Below are positions 17,151 through 26,437 of a DNA stretch of 64,000 bases, in pieces. The position numbers and the translations under genes were made by a program. Numbering within the stretch: the first letter of the stretch is position 1; each line of letters begins with the position of its first letter. The notes beneath the pieces are model-generated. The model saw only the letters and a program-made list of their open reading frames with translations. It was not told where the DNA came from and made no database searches. The DNA comes from Tessaracoccus sp. MC1865 (GTDB lineage: Bacteria > Actinomycetota > Actinomycetes > Propionibacteriales > Propionibacteriaceae): contig NZ_CP072596.1 in the NCBI RefSeq assembly GCF_017815535.1, positions 868,001 through 932,000 on the forward strand, read 5' to 3'.

Positions 17151-18125
17151 ATGACTCAGGATCCGAACCGCACCCCTCTGCAAATAGAGGGCGACGCCTT
17201 CTCCATCGAGGACGACGTCGAAACCAGCAACACGAAGTCGTACTCGCAGGGCCAGCTGGTCCGCAGGCGCTTCTTCAGGCACAAGGGCGCCATGGTCGCC
17301 CTGACCGTCCTGATCCTCCTCATCCTGTTGGCGTTCTCGTCCATCGGCGTGGGGCCCCTGCCCGGATGGTGGGACAAGGACTTCATCAACGCCTACCCGC
17401 CGGTCAACAGCGGCCAGCCGACGCTGCAGTTGTGGCCCTTCCAGATCGGTGAGCACCCGTTCGGGCAGAACACCATCGGCAAGGACTACTTCGCGCTGGT
17501 CATGAAGGGCGCCCAGCAGTCGCTGTTCATCGCCTTCATGGTGGGCCTGCTGGCCACCTTCATCGGCACCAGCATCGGCGCCATCGCCGGCTACTACCGC
17601 GGCTTCGCCGAAAGCCTGCTCATGCGCGTCACCGACCTGTTCATCATCATCCCCACCCTGGTGCTCGCCGCGGTGCTGGGCCGGATGGCCGGATCGAGCA
17701 TCCCCCTGCTGGCACTGGTGCTGGGACTGGTCTCCTGGACCGGCCTCGCGCGCCTCGTGCGCGGTGAGGTGCTGTCGCTGCGCGAGCGCGAGTTCGTGGC
17801 GGCCGCCCGCGCCGTCGGCACGTCTGCGCCGCGCATCATCGTGCGCCACATCCTCCCCAACGCGCTGGGCACCATCGTCGTCAACGCAACCCTGCTCATC
17901 TCGTCGGCGATCCTGCTGGAGACGGCGCTGTCGTTCCTCGGGTTCGGCGTCAAGGCGCCCAACACCTCGCTCGGTCTGCTGGTCAGCGAGTTCCAGAATG
18001 CCCTGACCACGCGGCCGTGGCTCTTCTGGTGGCCCGGCATCTTCATCCTCATCATCGCCCTGTGCGTCAACTTCATCGGTGACGGCCTGCGCGATGCCTT
18101 CGATCCCCGCCAGCAGATGGACTGA
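17151..18125 (+). CDS. Peptide-type ABC transporter permease (DppC-like)
   Basis: Second permease of the importer, 324 residues. After a cytosolic N-terminus it has an N-terminal transmembrane segment and the family core; the coupling loop EFVAAARAVGTSAPRIIVRHILPN holds the EAA-like motif, and the C-terminus ends in GDGLRDAFDPR, as in DppC/OppC. A ribosome site AGGAG lies 11 nt before the ATG. It starts 16 nt after the DppB-like gene and ends 2 nt before the ATPase gene, so the three are one operon. Confidence 0.92.
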   Translation: MTQDPNRTPLQIEGDAFSIEDDVETSNTKSYSQGQLVRRRFFRHKGAMVALTVLILLILLAFSSIGVGPLPGWWDKDFINAYPPVNSGQPTLQLWPFQIGEHPFGQNTIGKDYFALVMKGAQQSLFIAFMVGLLATFIGTSIGAIAGYYRGFAESLLMRVTDLFIIIPTLVLAAVLGRMAGSSIPLLALVLGLVSWTGLARLVRGEVLSLREREFVAAARAVGTSAPRIIVRHILPNALGTIVVNATLLISSAILLETALSFLGFGVKAPNTSLGLLVSEFQNALTTRPWLFWWPGIFILIIALCVNFIGDGLRDAFDPRQQMD

Positions 18126-18127
18126 TC

Positions 18128-19876
18128 ATGACGACAACTGACAACCAGTACACCGGCCCGCGGTTCACCGGGGAGAACCCGGTGCTGAAGTTCGACGAAC
18201 TCGACGTGCGGTTCCGCACCGAGTTCGGCACCGTCCACGCCGTCAAGGGCCTCACCCTCTCGGTGGAGCCCGGCGAAGTGATGGCGCTGGTCGGCGAGTC
18301 CGGCTCCGGCAAGTCCGTGTCCGCCACGACTGCGCTCGGCCTGCTTCCGAAGACCGCCCGCATCCAGGGCGAGACCCGCGTCGGCGACAAGACCATCAAC
18401 CACCTCAGCCCCCGCGAGTTGCGCAAGGTGCGCGGCAAGAGCGTCGCGATGGTGTTCCAGGAGCCCATGACGGCGCTCAACCCCGTCATCAAGATCGGTG
18501 ACCAGCTCATCGAGTCGATGGAGGTGCACGGTGTCGCCTACGGGCGCCAGGCGTGGAACCGGGCCATCGACCTGCTCAAGGCCGTCGGCATCCCCGGCGC
18601 CGAGCGGCGCGTGAACCAGTTCCCCCACGAACTTTCAGGCGGTATGCGCCAGCGCGTCGTGATCGCCATGGCGCTGGCCTGTGACCCCGAGGTCATCGTC
18701 GCCGACGAACCCACCACAGCCCTCGACGTGACCGTGCAGGCCGAGATCCTCGACCTGCTGCGCTCGTTGAAGGACAAGCTCAACACCGGCATCCTGCTCA
18801 TCACGCACAACATGGGCGTCGTGGCGGACATGGCCGACAACGTGGCCGTGATGTTCAAGGGCAACATCGTGGAGCGGGGCCCCGTCGAGCAGGTGCTCCT
18901 CAACCCGCAACACCCGTACACCAAGAGGCTGCTGGCGGCCGTGCCGCACCTGGGCGACGGCCCCGGCCAGTTCGGCGAGGCGCCCAACCCGGTCGCGGAG
19001 GAGGCTGAGGCGGCCCTCGACGTGCGCAACCTCGTCGTCGAGTACCACCGCGCGGGCAAGAAGCCGTTCCGCGCCGTCGACGACGTGTCGTTCGACGTGC
19101 GCCGCGGCGAGATCGTCGGGCTGGTGGGCGAATCCGGCTCCGGTAAGTCGACGATCGGCCGGGCGCTGCTGGGGCTCATCCCGTCCCATTCGGGCGAGGT
19201 GCAGGTGCTGGGCGAGGACCTCCTCTCCATGCGCGGCAAGGAACTGCGCCGGCTCCGCAAGCGGATCGGCGTCATCTTCCAGGACCCGGCCGCTTCCCTC
19301 AACCCCCGGTTCCCCGTCGGCGATGTGATCTCCGAGCCGCTCGAGGTGCACAAGGTGGGCGACCGCAAGTCGCGCGAGAACCGCGTGCACGAGCTGCTGG
19401 AGGCCGTCCAGCTGCCGCGCTCCGCGTTCAACCGCTACCCGCACGAGCTCTCCGGCGGTCAGCGCCAACGCGTGTCCATCGCCCGCGCCCTGGCTCTGAA
19501 CCCGGACCTCCTGATCGCGGACGAGCCCACCTCGGCGCTCGACGTGTCGGTGCAGGCCTCGGTGCTGGCGATGTTCACCACGCTGCAGAAGGAATTCGGC
19601 TTCGCGTGTCTGTTCATCTCGCACGACCTCGCCGTCATCGACTCGCTGGCGCACCGCGTCGTCGTGATGCAGTACGGCAAGATCGTCGAGGCCGGGAGCC
19701 GCGAGCAGGTGCTGCTGAACCCGCGGGAGGAGTACACCAAGCGACTCCTCGCCGCCGCGCCCGTTCCGGACCCCATCGAACAGCGCGAGCGTCGCGCCGC
19801 CCGCCACGCGTTGCTGAAGGAACTCGGCGACGAGATCGTGGAGTTCGACGCCCGGGAACTCGACTTCGAGAAGTGA
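18128..19876 (+). CDS. Fused double ATPase of a peptide-type ABC transporter (DppD-DppF)
   Basis: Energises import; both nucleotide-binding domains are in one 582-residue chain. Domain 1 (about 15-290): Walker A GESGSGKS, signature LSGGMRQRV, Walker B VIVADEPTTALD. Domain 2 (about 300-560): GESGSGKSTIGRALLG, LSGGQRQRVSIARAL, LLIADEPTSALD. Each domain ends in the oligopeptide-transporter tail HPYTKRLLAA or EYTKRLLAA. Its stop overlaps the following methyltransferase start as GTGA. Confidence 0.94.
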   Translation: MTTTDNQYTGPRFTGENPVLKFDELDVRFRTEFGTVHAVKGLTLSVEPGEVMALVGESGSGKSVSATTALGLLPKTARIQGETRVGDKTINHLSPRELRKVRGKSVAMVFQEPMTALNPVIKIGDQLIESMEVHGVAYGRQAWNRAIDLLKAVGIPGAERRVNQFPHELSGGMRQRVVIAMALACDPEVIVADEPTTALDVTVQAEILDLLRSLKDKLNTGILLITHNMGVVADMADNVAVMFKGNIVERGPVEQVLLNPQHPYTKRLLAAVPHLGDGPGQFGEAPNPVAEEAEAALDVRNLVVEYHRAGKKPFRAVDDVSFDVRRGEIVGLVGESGSGKSTIGRALLGLIPSHSGEVQVLGEDLLSMRGKELRRLRKRIGVIFQDPAASLNPRFPVGDVISEPLEVHKVGDRKSRENRVHELLEAVQLPRSAFNRYPHELSGGQRQRVSIARALALNPDLLIADEPTSALDVSVQASVLAMFTTLQKEFGFACLFISHDLAVIDSLAHRVVVMQYGKIVEAGSREQVLLNPREEYTKRLLAAAPVPDPIEQRERRAARHALLKELGDEIVEFDARELDFEK

Positions 19877-21027
19877 CGCGCACGGCCGCACTTGAGGCGG
19901 CGATGCTCGAAGCGGATCCCTCCTCCCTGAAGGCGGGGGAGCGGCTTCGGGCGCGCTTCACGGCCGACGAGGTCGCCTGGGCGCTCACCCAGGCGGCGCT
20001 CCGGCGCAAGGGAGTGGCGAAGTTCACCCGCGCGTCGGAGATGTTGTTCACTCCGGCCGGGCTGGAGCAGGCCTCCCGCGAACCAGTCGCGCGCTGGAGG
20101 GCCCAGCGGTTCCTGGCCGCCGGCGTCACGGAGGTCTGGGACCTGGGCTGCGGCATCGGTGCGGACGCCATGGCGTTCGCGGCCGCAGGCCTGCGCGTCG
20201 TCGCCGTGGAGCTGGACCCCGAGACCGCGGCCGTGGCCCGGGACAACCTCGATCTGGTGGGCGGCGGCGAGGTCATCGTCGCAGCCGCTGAGGACGTCGA
20301 CGTGCCTGCGGAGGCCGCAGTGTTCCTCGACCCGGCCCGGCGAACCGCGCGGGGCCGAACCTGGAATGTCGCCGATTTCGCGCCGTCGTGGGAGTTCGTG
20401 CTCGCGCACCTGGCGGGGGAGCGGTTCGCCTGCGTGAAGCTCGGCCCGGGAGTGCCCAAGGAACTGATCCCGGGCGACGTCCAGGCGTGCTTCGTGAGCC
20501 ACCACGGGGACGTCGTGGAGGCCTCGCTGTGGAGCGGACTGCCCGAGGGGCCGCAGGCGGTGGTGTTGGCGTCGGCGCAGGACGAACTGGGCCCGGCCGG
20601 GCGCCGTCCGCTGGACGTGCGGCCCGTGGGCCGCTACCTGATCGAGCCCGACGGCGCGGTGATCCGGGCGGGCCTGCTGGATGCGATCGAGCCGGAGCGC
20701 GACCGGTGGCTGCTCGATGCGCACATCGCCTACCTGTCGTCCGATGAGCCCGTCTCCTCGCCGTTCGCCACGGATTTCGAGGTGCTAGAGGACCTGCCCT
20801 ATGACCTCAAGGGTTTGCGCGCATGGGTGCGCGACAACTCCGTCGGGACCCTGGAGATCAAGAAGCGCGGGCTGGAGATCGATCCGGCCGCACTCCGCCG
20901 GCAGTTGAAGCCCAAGGGGCCCAACGCCGCGACGATCGTGTTGGCCCGCACGGTGCGGGGTACGCGGGCCCTCATCTGCCGCCGCGCCCTTGGTACCGTC
21001 AAGCCATGCCCTTCGCGCCCGAACTGA
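19873..21027 (+). CDS. Class I SAM-dependent methyltransferase with THUMP-like C-terminus
   Basis: Unnamed actinobacterial family, 384 residues. The Rossmann part carries the SAM loop VWDLGCGIGADAMAFAAAG and VVAVELDP, and a DPARR segment replaces the usual catalytic motif IV. The C-terminal 90 residues (LRAWVRDNSVGTLEIKKRGLEIDPAALRRQLK) form the THUMP-like domain seen in this family. The likely target is RNA, by analogy with THUMP proteins. The GTG start overlaps the transporter ATPase stop as GTGA; its end overlaps the next gene by 22 nt. The substrate is not known to me. Confidence 0.78.
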   Translation: MTRTAALEAAMLEADPSSLKAGERLRARFTADEVAWALTQAALRRKGVAKFTRASEMLFTPAGLEQASREPVARWRAQRFLAAGVTEVWDLGCGIGADAMAFAAAGLRVVAVELDPETAAVARDNLDLVGGGEVIVAAAEDVDVPAEAAVFLDPARRTARGRTWNVADFAPSWEFVLAHLAGERFACVKLGPGVPKELIPGDVQACFVSHHGDVVEASLWSGLPEGPQAVVLASAQDELGPAGRRPLDVRPVGRYLIEPDGAVIRAGLLDAIEPERDRWLLDAHIAYLSSDEPVSSPFATDFEVLEDLPYDLKGLRAWVRDNSVGTLEIKKRGLEIDPAALRRQLKPKGPNAATIVLARTVRGTRALICRRALGTVKPCPSRPN

Positions 21028-21491
21028 CCACCCTCGGCTACATCACGTCGCCAGACCGCACGCGGGTGCTGCTCTGCCACCGGGTGGCCCGCTCGCACGA
21101 CGAGCAACTGGGCAAGTACAACGGCCTGGGCGGCAAGGTGGAGCGCGGCGAGGACGTCGCTGAGGCGATGCGCCGCGAGTTGCGGGAAGAGGCCAACATC
21201 GAGGTCACGGAGATGGAACTGCGCGGCACGGTGGCGTGGCCGGGCTTCAACGGCCGCGACGTGTTCGGCTTCGTCTTCCTCATCACCGGTTTCACCGGAA
21301 GCATCCCGGACAGCAACGTCGAGGGCGACCTGGGCTGGCACGACGTGGCCACCATGATGGAGCTGCCCATGTGGGACGGCGACCGCCATTTCCTCCCCCT
21401 GGTCTTCGACGACGGGCCCCAGTTCCACGGCGTCATCCCCTACGACGGTGGGCACAGCGTCGGCTGGAAGGTGTCGCGCGGCGCCGGATGA
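21006..21491 (+). CDS. Nudix hydrolase, 8-oxo-(d)GTPase-like (MTH1-type)
   Basis: Predicted nucleoside-triphosphate pyrophosphohydrolase of 161 residues. The Nudix box is complete: GGKVERGEDVAEAMRRELRE followed by EAN, with the expected Gly, Glu and REL..EE residues. The segment LGKYNGLGGKVE before it is typical of the MTH1-like and actinobacterial oxidised-nucleotide branch. The ATG start lies inside the end of the preceding methyltransferase gene (22-nt overlap), so the two are probably co-transcribed. Confidence 0.85.
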   Translation: MPFAPELTTLGYITSPDRTRVLLCHRVARSHDEQLGKYNGLGGKVERGEDVAEAMRRELREEANIEVTEMELRGTVAWPGFNGRDVFGFVFLITGFTGSIPDSNVEGDLGWHDVATMMELPMWDGDRHFLPLVFDDGPQFHGVIPYDGGHSVGWKVSRGAG

Positions 21492-21509
21492 GCGCCTAAG
21501 CTCACCGCC

Positions 21510-22388
21510 ATGGGCAAACTCGGCGACCAGCAGGTGACGGACGACGACGTCCGCGAGGCCAACCGCGCGAACTGGGACGAGCGGGCCACGCTCCACGAGG
21601 CCGGCTCCTACGAGGTGTCTCGCTACGCCGAAGACCCCGAACAGATCTCCAGCGTGGTGACCGACGACCGCGCACCCCTGGCGCGGGCCCTCGGCCGTGA
21701 CCCGCTGGCTGCCAGGCCGCTCGAGGGTCTCGACCTGCTGCACCTCCAGTGCCACATCGGCACGGACACCCTGTCACTGGCCCGGCTGGGCGCGCGCGTC
21801 ACGGGCGCGGACTTCTCACCGGCCAGCCTCGAGGCGGCACGTCGGCTCTTCGCCGCCTCCGGCGCTCCTGGCACCTTCATCGAGACCGACGTGCAGCACG
21901 CCGGCGACAACGTGCCGGGCAGCTTCGACGTCATCTACACCTCCATCGGCACCGTGACGTGGTTCCGCGACCTCGACGCCTGGGCGGCCGGCATAGCCAA
22001 GCTCCTGCGGCCCGGCGGCACGTTCTACATCCGCGACGGGCACCCCGTCATGTTCTCCCTGGACGACGAACGCACCGACGGCGAACTCGTCGTCCGGTAC
22101 CGCGGCATGGCCGACGGCACCTCCGAGGTGTGGGACGACGAGGACACCTATGGCAGCGACGACAAGCTCACCAACGTGCGCACCTATGACTGGCCGCATT
22201 CCCTCTCGGAGATCGTCAGCGCCCTCATCGGGGCCGGGCTGACCATCACGGGGATGGACGAGGGACGGACCCTCCCGTGGGACGCGTTGCCGCAGATGAC
22301 GCTGACCGCGGACGGTGGCTCGTACGAGCTGCCCGAACACCAGCGGTTCCTGGTGCCGTTGACGTACACCATCACGGCGCGTAGGTAG
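21510..22388 (+). CDS. Class I SAM-dependent methyltransferase (methyltransferase_11 type)
   Basis: Small-molecule-type methyltransferase, 292 residues, substrate unknown. It shows the N-terminal NRANWDERA segment, SAM loop LLHLQCHIGTDTLSLARLG, acidic motif II VTGADFSP and motif IV FDVIYTSIG, followed by LLRPGGTFYIRDGHPVMF. A TAAGCT hexamer 7 nt before the ATG and no Shine-Dalgarno suggest a leaderless transcript separate from the Nudix gene. It converges with the MFS gene with only 8 nt between the stops. Confidence 0.85.
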   Translation: MGKLGDQQVTDDDVREANRANWDERATLHEAGSYEVSRYAEDPEQISSVVTDDRAPLARALGRDPLAARPLEGLDLLHLQCHIGTDTLSLARLGARVTGADFSPASLEAARRLFAASGAPGTFIETDVQHAGDNVPGSFDVIYTSIGTVTWFRDLDAWAAGIAKLLRPGGTFYIRDGHPVMFSLDDERTDGELVVRYRGMADGTSEVWDDEDTYGSDDKLTNVRTYDWPHSLSEIVSALIGAGLTITGMDEGRTLPWDALPQMTLTADGGSYELPEHQRFLVPLTYTITARR

Positions 22389-22396
22389 CCCGGGGG

Positions 22397-23596
22397 TCAG
22401 CGCGCGAGCTTGCGCCCCTGCAGCACCGCTGACAGGAACACCACGAAGATGCCTGCCACCGGGACGATCAGGAGGCCCATCCGCAGCGAGACGTTGTCCG
22501 CCACCGCGCCCACGATGGGCGGCGACACCAGGAAGCCCACGCGAAGCAGCCACGAGACGATCGTGAGCCCCGTGCCGGCCCGCAGTCCCGGCAGGTTGTC
22601 TCCGGCGTGCATGGCGGCGGGCACGAAGGTGGCGCAGCCGAAGCCGGCCGCGGCGAAGCCCAGCACCGTGCCGGGCACGCTCGGCCAGGCGAGGGCGAGG
22701 CCCATGCCCACGGCGATCAGCACGCCGCCGAAGCGGGCGACGGCGCGCTCACCCCAGTGGTCGACCATGCGATCGCCCAGGATCCGGCCCACGAACTGGG
22801 CGCCCACGAGCGACACGAAACCGAAGGCGGCGAGAGCGGCCGGGGCGCCCAGCGTCTGGAGGTACAGGGTGGCCCACGAGTTGCCGAGGTCTTCGACGAC
22901 GCTGCCGGAGATCGAGATCAGCGACAGGGCGGCCAGCAGCGCCATGATGCGCGGGCTGATGCCGCGTCGGACCTTGTCGGCGACCTCATGGGGGTTGGCG
23001 ACGGCGCGCTCGTCGCCGTCGTGACCGGGCAGGGCGTTGCGCTGCGCCACGACAGCCACGACGGTGAAGAGCACCGCTGAGATGCTCAGGTGCACCCCGA
23101 GCGGGAGCTGCAGCGCGATCGCGGCTGCGGCCATCAGCCCGCCCGCCACGGCGCCCATGGACCAGAAGGCGTGGAACGAGTTGATGATCGACGAGCCGTA
23201 GCGCCGCTGCACGCGCAGCCCGTGTGCGTTCTGGGCCACGTCGATGATGGCGTCAGCTGCGCCGACGGCGAACAGCGCCCCGGCGAACAGCGCCAGCGAC
23301 GGCGACAGCCCGGCCGCCAGCACGAAGAGGCTCGCGAGCATGGTGCCGTAGGTCGCCACGCGGGCGGAGGTGAACCGTCGGATGAACCAAGCAGCCGTCA
23401 GGCCGGCCACGATGGCTCCCACCGGCATGGCGGCCACCGCGAAGCCGTAGACAGTGTTGCCCAGGCCCAGCGCCGCCTTGATCTCGGGGTAGCGGGGCAG
23501 CACGTTGGCCACGATCGCGCCGTTGGTGAAGAACATGGCGTTGACCGCGAAGCGTGCTTTGCGGTCCACGAGGGGAATCGTCCGGACGGTTGTCAT
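22397..23596 (-). CDS. MFS transporter
   Basis: Twelve-helix major facilitator protein of 399 residues, probably an exporter. Hydrophobic segments alternate over the whole length with a central cytosolic loop rich in Asp/Glu/Arg (about residues 200-225: GHDGDERAVANPHEV). The loop 2-3 motif is degenerate (WFIRRFTSARV). I start it at the ATG giving MTTVRTIPLVDRKARFAVNA, where TACCAT lies 7 nt upstream; the in-frame extension further upstream is low-complexity Arg/Asp and unlikely to be translated. No regulator is adjacent; the substrate is unknown. Confidence 0.85.
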   Translation of the reverse strand: MTTVRTIPLVDRKARFAVNAMFFTNGAIVANVLPRYPEIKAALGLGNTVYGFAVAAMPVGAIVAGLTAAWFIRRFTSARVATYGTMLASLFVLAAGLSPSLALFAGALFAVGAADAIIDVAQNAHGLRVQRRYGSSIINSFHAFWSMGAVAGGLMAAAAIALQLPLGVHLSISAVLFTVVAVVAQRNALPGHDGDERAVANPHEVADKVRRGISPRIMALLAALSLISISGSVVEDLGNSWATLYLQTLGAPAALAAFGFVSLVGAQFVGRILGDRMVDHWGERAVARFGGVLIAVGMGLALAWPSVPGTVLGFAAAGFGCATFVPAAMHAGDNLPGLRAGTGLTIVSWLLRVGFLVSPPIVGAVADNVSLRMGLLIVPVAGIFVVFLSAVLQGRKLAR

Positions 23597-23720
23597 GCGC
23601 CCGATGGTAGCGAGCACTCGGAGTGCGCGGTTGCTCGGGCGTCCGTCCCGACGGCGGTCAGCGTCTCCGCCTGACCCGTCCTTGAGGACGCCCAGGTGGG
23701 CGCACACCTCGAGGCCTGTC

Positions 23721-23741
23721 GTGAGCAATTGGATAGGGTCA
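23721..23741 (+). repeat. Outer repeat, left of IS30 copy 1 (type alpha)
   Basis: GTGAGCAATTGGATAGGGTC lies 27 bp outside the left end of the first IS30-family copy. Its near-identical partner (one mismatch, then TCA) is on the other strand at the right side of the second copy (40959-40979). Confidence 0.75.
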
Positions 23742-23775
23742 CGGTCTGTTTGAGGCCTTCTGTCGGCGGGCGGAT

Positions 23776-24985
23776 TCAATCGGTGGGTGCAACACCAACT
23801 AGTTTGGCCAGTTTCTCAGCAGGGGTCTCGTAATCCAAGCCCTTCCGGGGGCGGGTGTTGAGTTCGTACTCGGCCGCGGCGACTTCTGCGTCGGTGACAC
23901 GGGTGAAGTCGGTGCCCTTGGGGAAGTACTGACGCTTGAGTCCGTTGCTGTTTTCGTTGGTGGGACGCTGCCACGGGGAGTGGGGATCACAGAAGTACAC
24001 CTTGCAGGAGGTCTCGTCGGTGAATCGGTGATGGGCGGCCATCTCTACGCCCTGGTCCCAGGTCAACGAGCGCCACAGCGAAGCGGGTAACTCTCGGGCC
24101 ATGATCGTGAGGATGTCGGTGACGGTGAAGGTGTCATGGACACAGACCCGCCGCATCATCGTGTACTTCGTGTGACGCTCATCGAGGGTGACCAGCGCGG
24201 AGCGTAGATCCGACCCGATGATCAGGTCACCTTCCCAGTGGCCTGGCACCCGCTTGTCGTCAGCCTCCTCGGGACGTTTCGCCAGGACCGCGTCCTCCCC
24301 GATCCAGCCCCGGGGTTTAGCAGGCAGCTTCGATCTCGGTCGACGTTTGCTGCGGCCCTGACGTAACGCCTTGTCAACCGTCAATTCGTGACGCAGTGAC
24401 CCGGCGGTCTGGATGTAGAGCGCCTGGTAGATCGTCTCGTGACTCACCCACATGTCCTCCCGGTCAGGGAATTCGAGTTTCAACCGGCCCGAGATCTGCT
24501 CGGGAGAAATCACGCCGCTTCAACCGCTCGACCACCTCAGCACGCACCGCGCTACCAGGGGCCAGTTTCCCAGGCTTCGGCCGTTTCCGGGCCTGGTCGG
24601 CACGTGTCTGCGCGGGACGCCACCGGTACTTACCCTCAACGGATCCGCGTTGACGCTCCCGCCACACCGTCGAACGGGCCACCCCCAACTCGGCAGCGAT
24701 CCACGTGTCACCACGTCCCTCGCTCAGCCGGATCGCGATCACCATCCGACCCGCCTGAGTCAGCCTGCCATTGCAATCGACCCAGTCCCCCTCGGGCACC
24801 CGACGCGGCTCCCGCGCCGCCCGCGGCCGCAGCTCGGGCACACCCCCGAGCCGCCCATGCTGCAACTTCACACCCTCGAGTTTGGCCCACCTCCACACCA
24901 TCCCAGGCGAGATACCCAACCCCCGTGCGACTTCTCGCGCACTGAGCCCCTCAGCCAACCCGGCAAGGGCAACCCCACGCTTCTC
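23776..24985 (-). pseudogene. IS30-family transposase, 5' end cut off by IS3 insertion and reading frame shifted
   Basis: The N-terminal part carries helix-turn-helix segments (LSAREVARGLGISPGMVWRWA and IAAELGVARSTVWRER); the C-terminal part holds the DDE catalytic core (PGHWEGDLIIG, TWDQGVEMAAH, CDPHSPWQRPTNENSNGLKRQ with the last Glu). The two parts lie in different frames overlapping at 24464-24513; a +1 shift at TTTCTCCCGAG would join them. The gene is cut in codon 5 by the IS3 element, so this copy is presumably dead. Confidence 0.85.
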
Positions 24986-25028
24986 TGAATCGCCCCGGGT
25001 CTGGTGGAGGGTCTGAAATCCCGAGAGG

Positions 25029-25364
25029 ATGATGACCATGCCAGCACCGAGGAAGTACCCGCCGGAGCTTCGTGAGCGTGCGATGCGGCTTGTTGCCGAG
25101 GCCAGGAGAGAGGATCCGGAGTTGTCGTTGAACGCGGCGGTGATCCGGGTCGGGCAGCGCGTCGGGGTCAATCCCGACACGCTGCGAGGCTGGTGCAAAC
25201 AGGCCGCGATCGACGCGGGCGAACGTCCCGGAACCACGACGAGCGAGGCGCAGCGCATCAAGGCGCTCGAGGCCGAAGTGCGGGAGCTGAAGCGTGCCAA
25301 TGAGATTTTGTTGGCGGCGTCCTCGTTCTTCGCGCGGGAGCTCGACCCGCGACTGCCGTGGTAG
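25029..25364 (+). CDS. IS3-family transposase OrfA
   Basis: DNA-binding subunit of 111 residues. It begins with the IS3 OrfA pattern PRKYPPELRERAMRLV, has a helix-turn-helix (VGVNPDTLRGWCKQ), and a C-terminal leucine-zipper-like coiled coil (IKALEAEVRELKRANEILLAA). In-frame ATG codons at 25029, 25032 and 25038 are all possible; a GAGAGG ribosome site precedes them. It overlaps orfB, which is in the -1 frame, as needed for the OrfAB fusion transposase. Confidence 0.92.
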   Translation: MMTMPAPRKYPPELRERAMRLVAEARREDPELSLNAAVIRVGQRVGVNPDTLRGWCKQAAIDAGERPGTTTSEAQRIKALEAEVRELKRANEILLAASSFFARELDPRLPW

Positions 25365-26302
25365 TTCAATTCATCGACGATCATCGTGACCGGTTCGGGG
25401 TCGAGCCGATCTGCCGGGTGCTCACCGAGCATGCCGTGCCGATCGCCTCATCCGGTTACTACGCCTTCAAGAAGCGGCCGGCCTCTGCCCGCAGCATCTC
25501 GGACGCGGAACTGGTCGTGCAGATCGAGCGGGTGTTCTGGGACCGGAGGCTCGGTCGTGGGGTCAGTGGCGTCAGGAAAGTGTGGCGGCTGCTGCGCCGC
25601 GAGGGCATTGTCGTCGCGAGGTGCACGGTGGAGCGTCTCATGCGGCAGCAGGGGCTCCGCGGCATCCGTCGGGGCAAGCAGTTCATCACCACCAAGCGTG
25701 ATGACGCTGCGAATCGCCCACCGGACCACGTGCAACGCTGCTTCCGCGCCGACCGCCCGAACGAGCTTTGGGTCGTCGACTTCACCTATGTTCCGACATG
25801 GTCGGGGATGGCGTTCACCGCGTTCGTCACGGACGTGTTCTCCCGGCGGATCGTCGGGTGGCGCACGATGAACCAGATGCCCACCGACCTGCCCCTGGAC
25901 GCGCTCGAGATGGCGATCTGGGTCCGCGACCGCGCCGGGGAAGACGTCACCGGCGTCATTCAACATTCGGACGCCGGAGCGCAGTACACCGCGCTGCGCT
26001 ACACCGAACGGCTCGCGGACGCCGGGGCCGTGGCCTCCATCGGGACCGTCGGGGACAGCTACGACAACGCCCTCGCTGAGAGCGTCGTGGGGCTCTACAA
26101 GACCGAGTGCGTGAAGATCGACGGCCCGTTCCGCACCGTTGACGAGCTGGAGTTGGCGACGCTGTCATGGGTGCACTGGTTCAACGAGGATCGTCTCCAC
26201 TCATCGATCGACTACATGACACCAGCGGAGAAAGAAAACCAGTACTACCGTGAGATGAACCCCCAGCCGCTGCCGCGACTGGGAGAACTCGCCCTCCACT
26301 AA
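25358..26302 (+). CDS. IS3-family transposase OrfB (DDE integrase)
   Basis: Catalytic part of 314 residues. It has the HTH_21 segment (GVSGVRKVWRLLRREG), then the retroviral-integrase-like core with D in WVVDFTYVPT, D in IQHSDAGAQY, and E in NALAESVVGLYKTE, and the C-terminal WVHWFNEDRLHSSI. It starts GTG at 25358, seven nucleotides inside orfA in the -1 frame. The element looks intact and potentially active. Confidence 0.93.
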   Translation: MVVQFIDDHRDRFGVEPICRVLTEHAVPIASSGYYAFKKRPASARSISDAELVVQIERVFWDRRLGRGVSGVRKVWRLLRREGIVVARCTVERLMRQQGLRGIRRGKQFITTKRDDAANRPPDHVQRCFRADRPNELWVVDFTYVPTWSGMAFTAFVTDVFSRRIVGWRTMNQMPTDLPLDALEMAIWVRDRAGEDVTGVIQHSDAGAQYTALRYTERLADAGAVASIGTVGDSYDNALAESVVGLYKTECVKIDGPFRTVDELELATLSWVHWFNEDRLHSSIDYMTPAEKENQYYREMNPQPLPRLGELALH

Positions 26303-26392
26303 ACCCGGGGCGATTCACTCCGCGACCGACACAACACATCCCCTTCAGATCTGTTGCACTCACCCCCTGAACTCGCGGTGTTTTGTTTCGTC

Positions 26393-26412
26393 GACCCATC
26401 TCATTTGCTCAA
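26393..26412 (-). repeat. Outer repeat, right of IS30 copy 1 (type beta)
   Basis: On the minus strand this reads TTGAGCAAATGAGATGGGTC, identical over all 20 bases to the repeat at the left side of the second IS30 copy (39623-39642). With the type-alpha repeat at 23721 it forms an imperfect inverted pair around copy 1. Confidence 0.8.
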
Positions 26413-26437
26413 ATCCCTGGGGCCGAGCACAAAAGGC

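Larger units (their letters stand above)
24986..26317 (+). mobile_element. IS3-family insertion sequence, complete
   Basis: A 1,332-bp element with terminal inverted repeats starting TGAATCGCCCCGGGT (left) and the same sequence on the complement at the right; the repeat extends, with two mismatches, over about 25 bp. It starts TG and ends CA, as IS3 elements do. A 3-bp target duplication CTC flanks it (24983-24985 and 26318-26320), and the uninterrupted target is visible in the second IS30 copy. It carries orfA and orfB in the IS3 arrangement. Confidence 0.95.
23768..26378 (-). mobile_element. IS30-family insertion sequence, copy 1, interrupted by an IS3-family element
   Basis: Without the nested element it is 1,276 bp, the same length as the second copy at 39670-40945, and almost identical to it. 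Imperfect terminal inverted repeats of about 27 bp begin GGGCGGATTCAATCGGTGGG (left) and CCGCGAGTTCAGGGGGTGAG (right, complement), both leading into TGCAACA. The exact outer ends could be off by a few bases. The nested IS3 element at 24986-26317 splits off the 5' end of the transposase gene. Confidence 0.9.

Noticed and set aside
24396-24988. Plus-strand open frames inside IS30, present in both copies
   Set aside because: They are antisense to the transposase and repeated only because the IS is duplicated.
23721-26412. Outer repeats as the true ends of a longer IS30 variant
   Set aside because: The two copies are alike only between 23768/39670 and 26378/40945, where imperfect inverted repeats already exist; flanks differ and are swapped, so they belong to the target.
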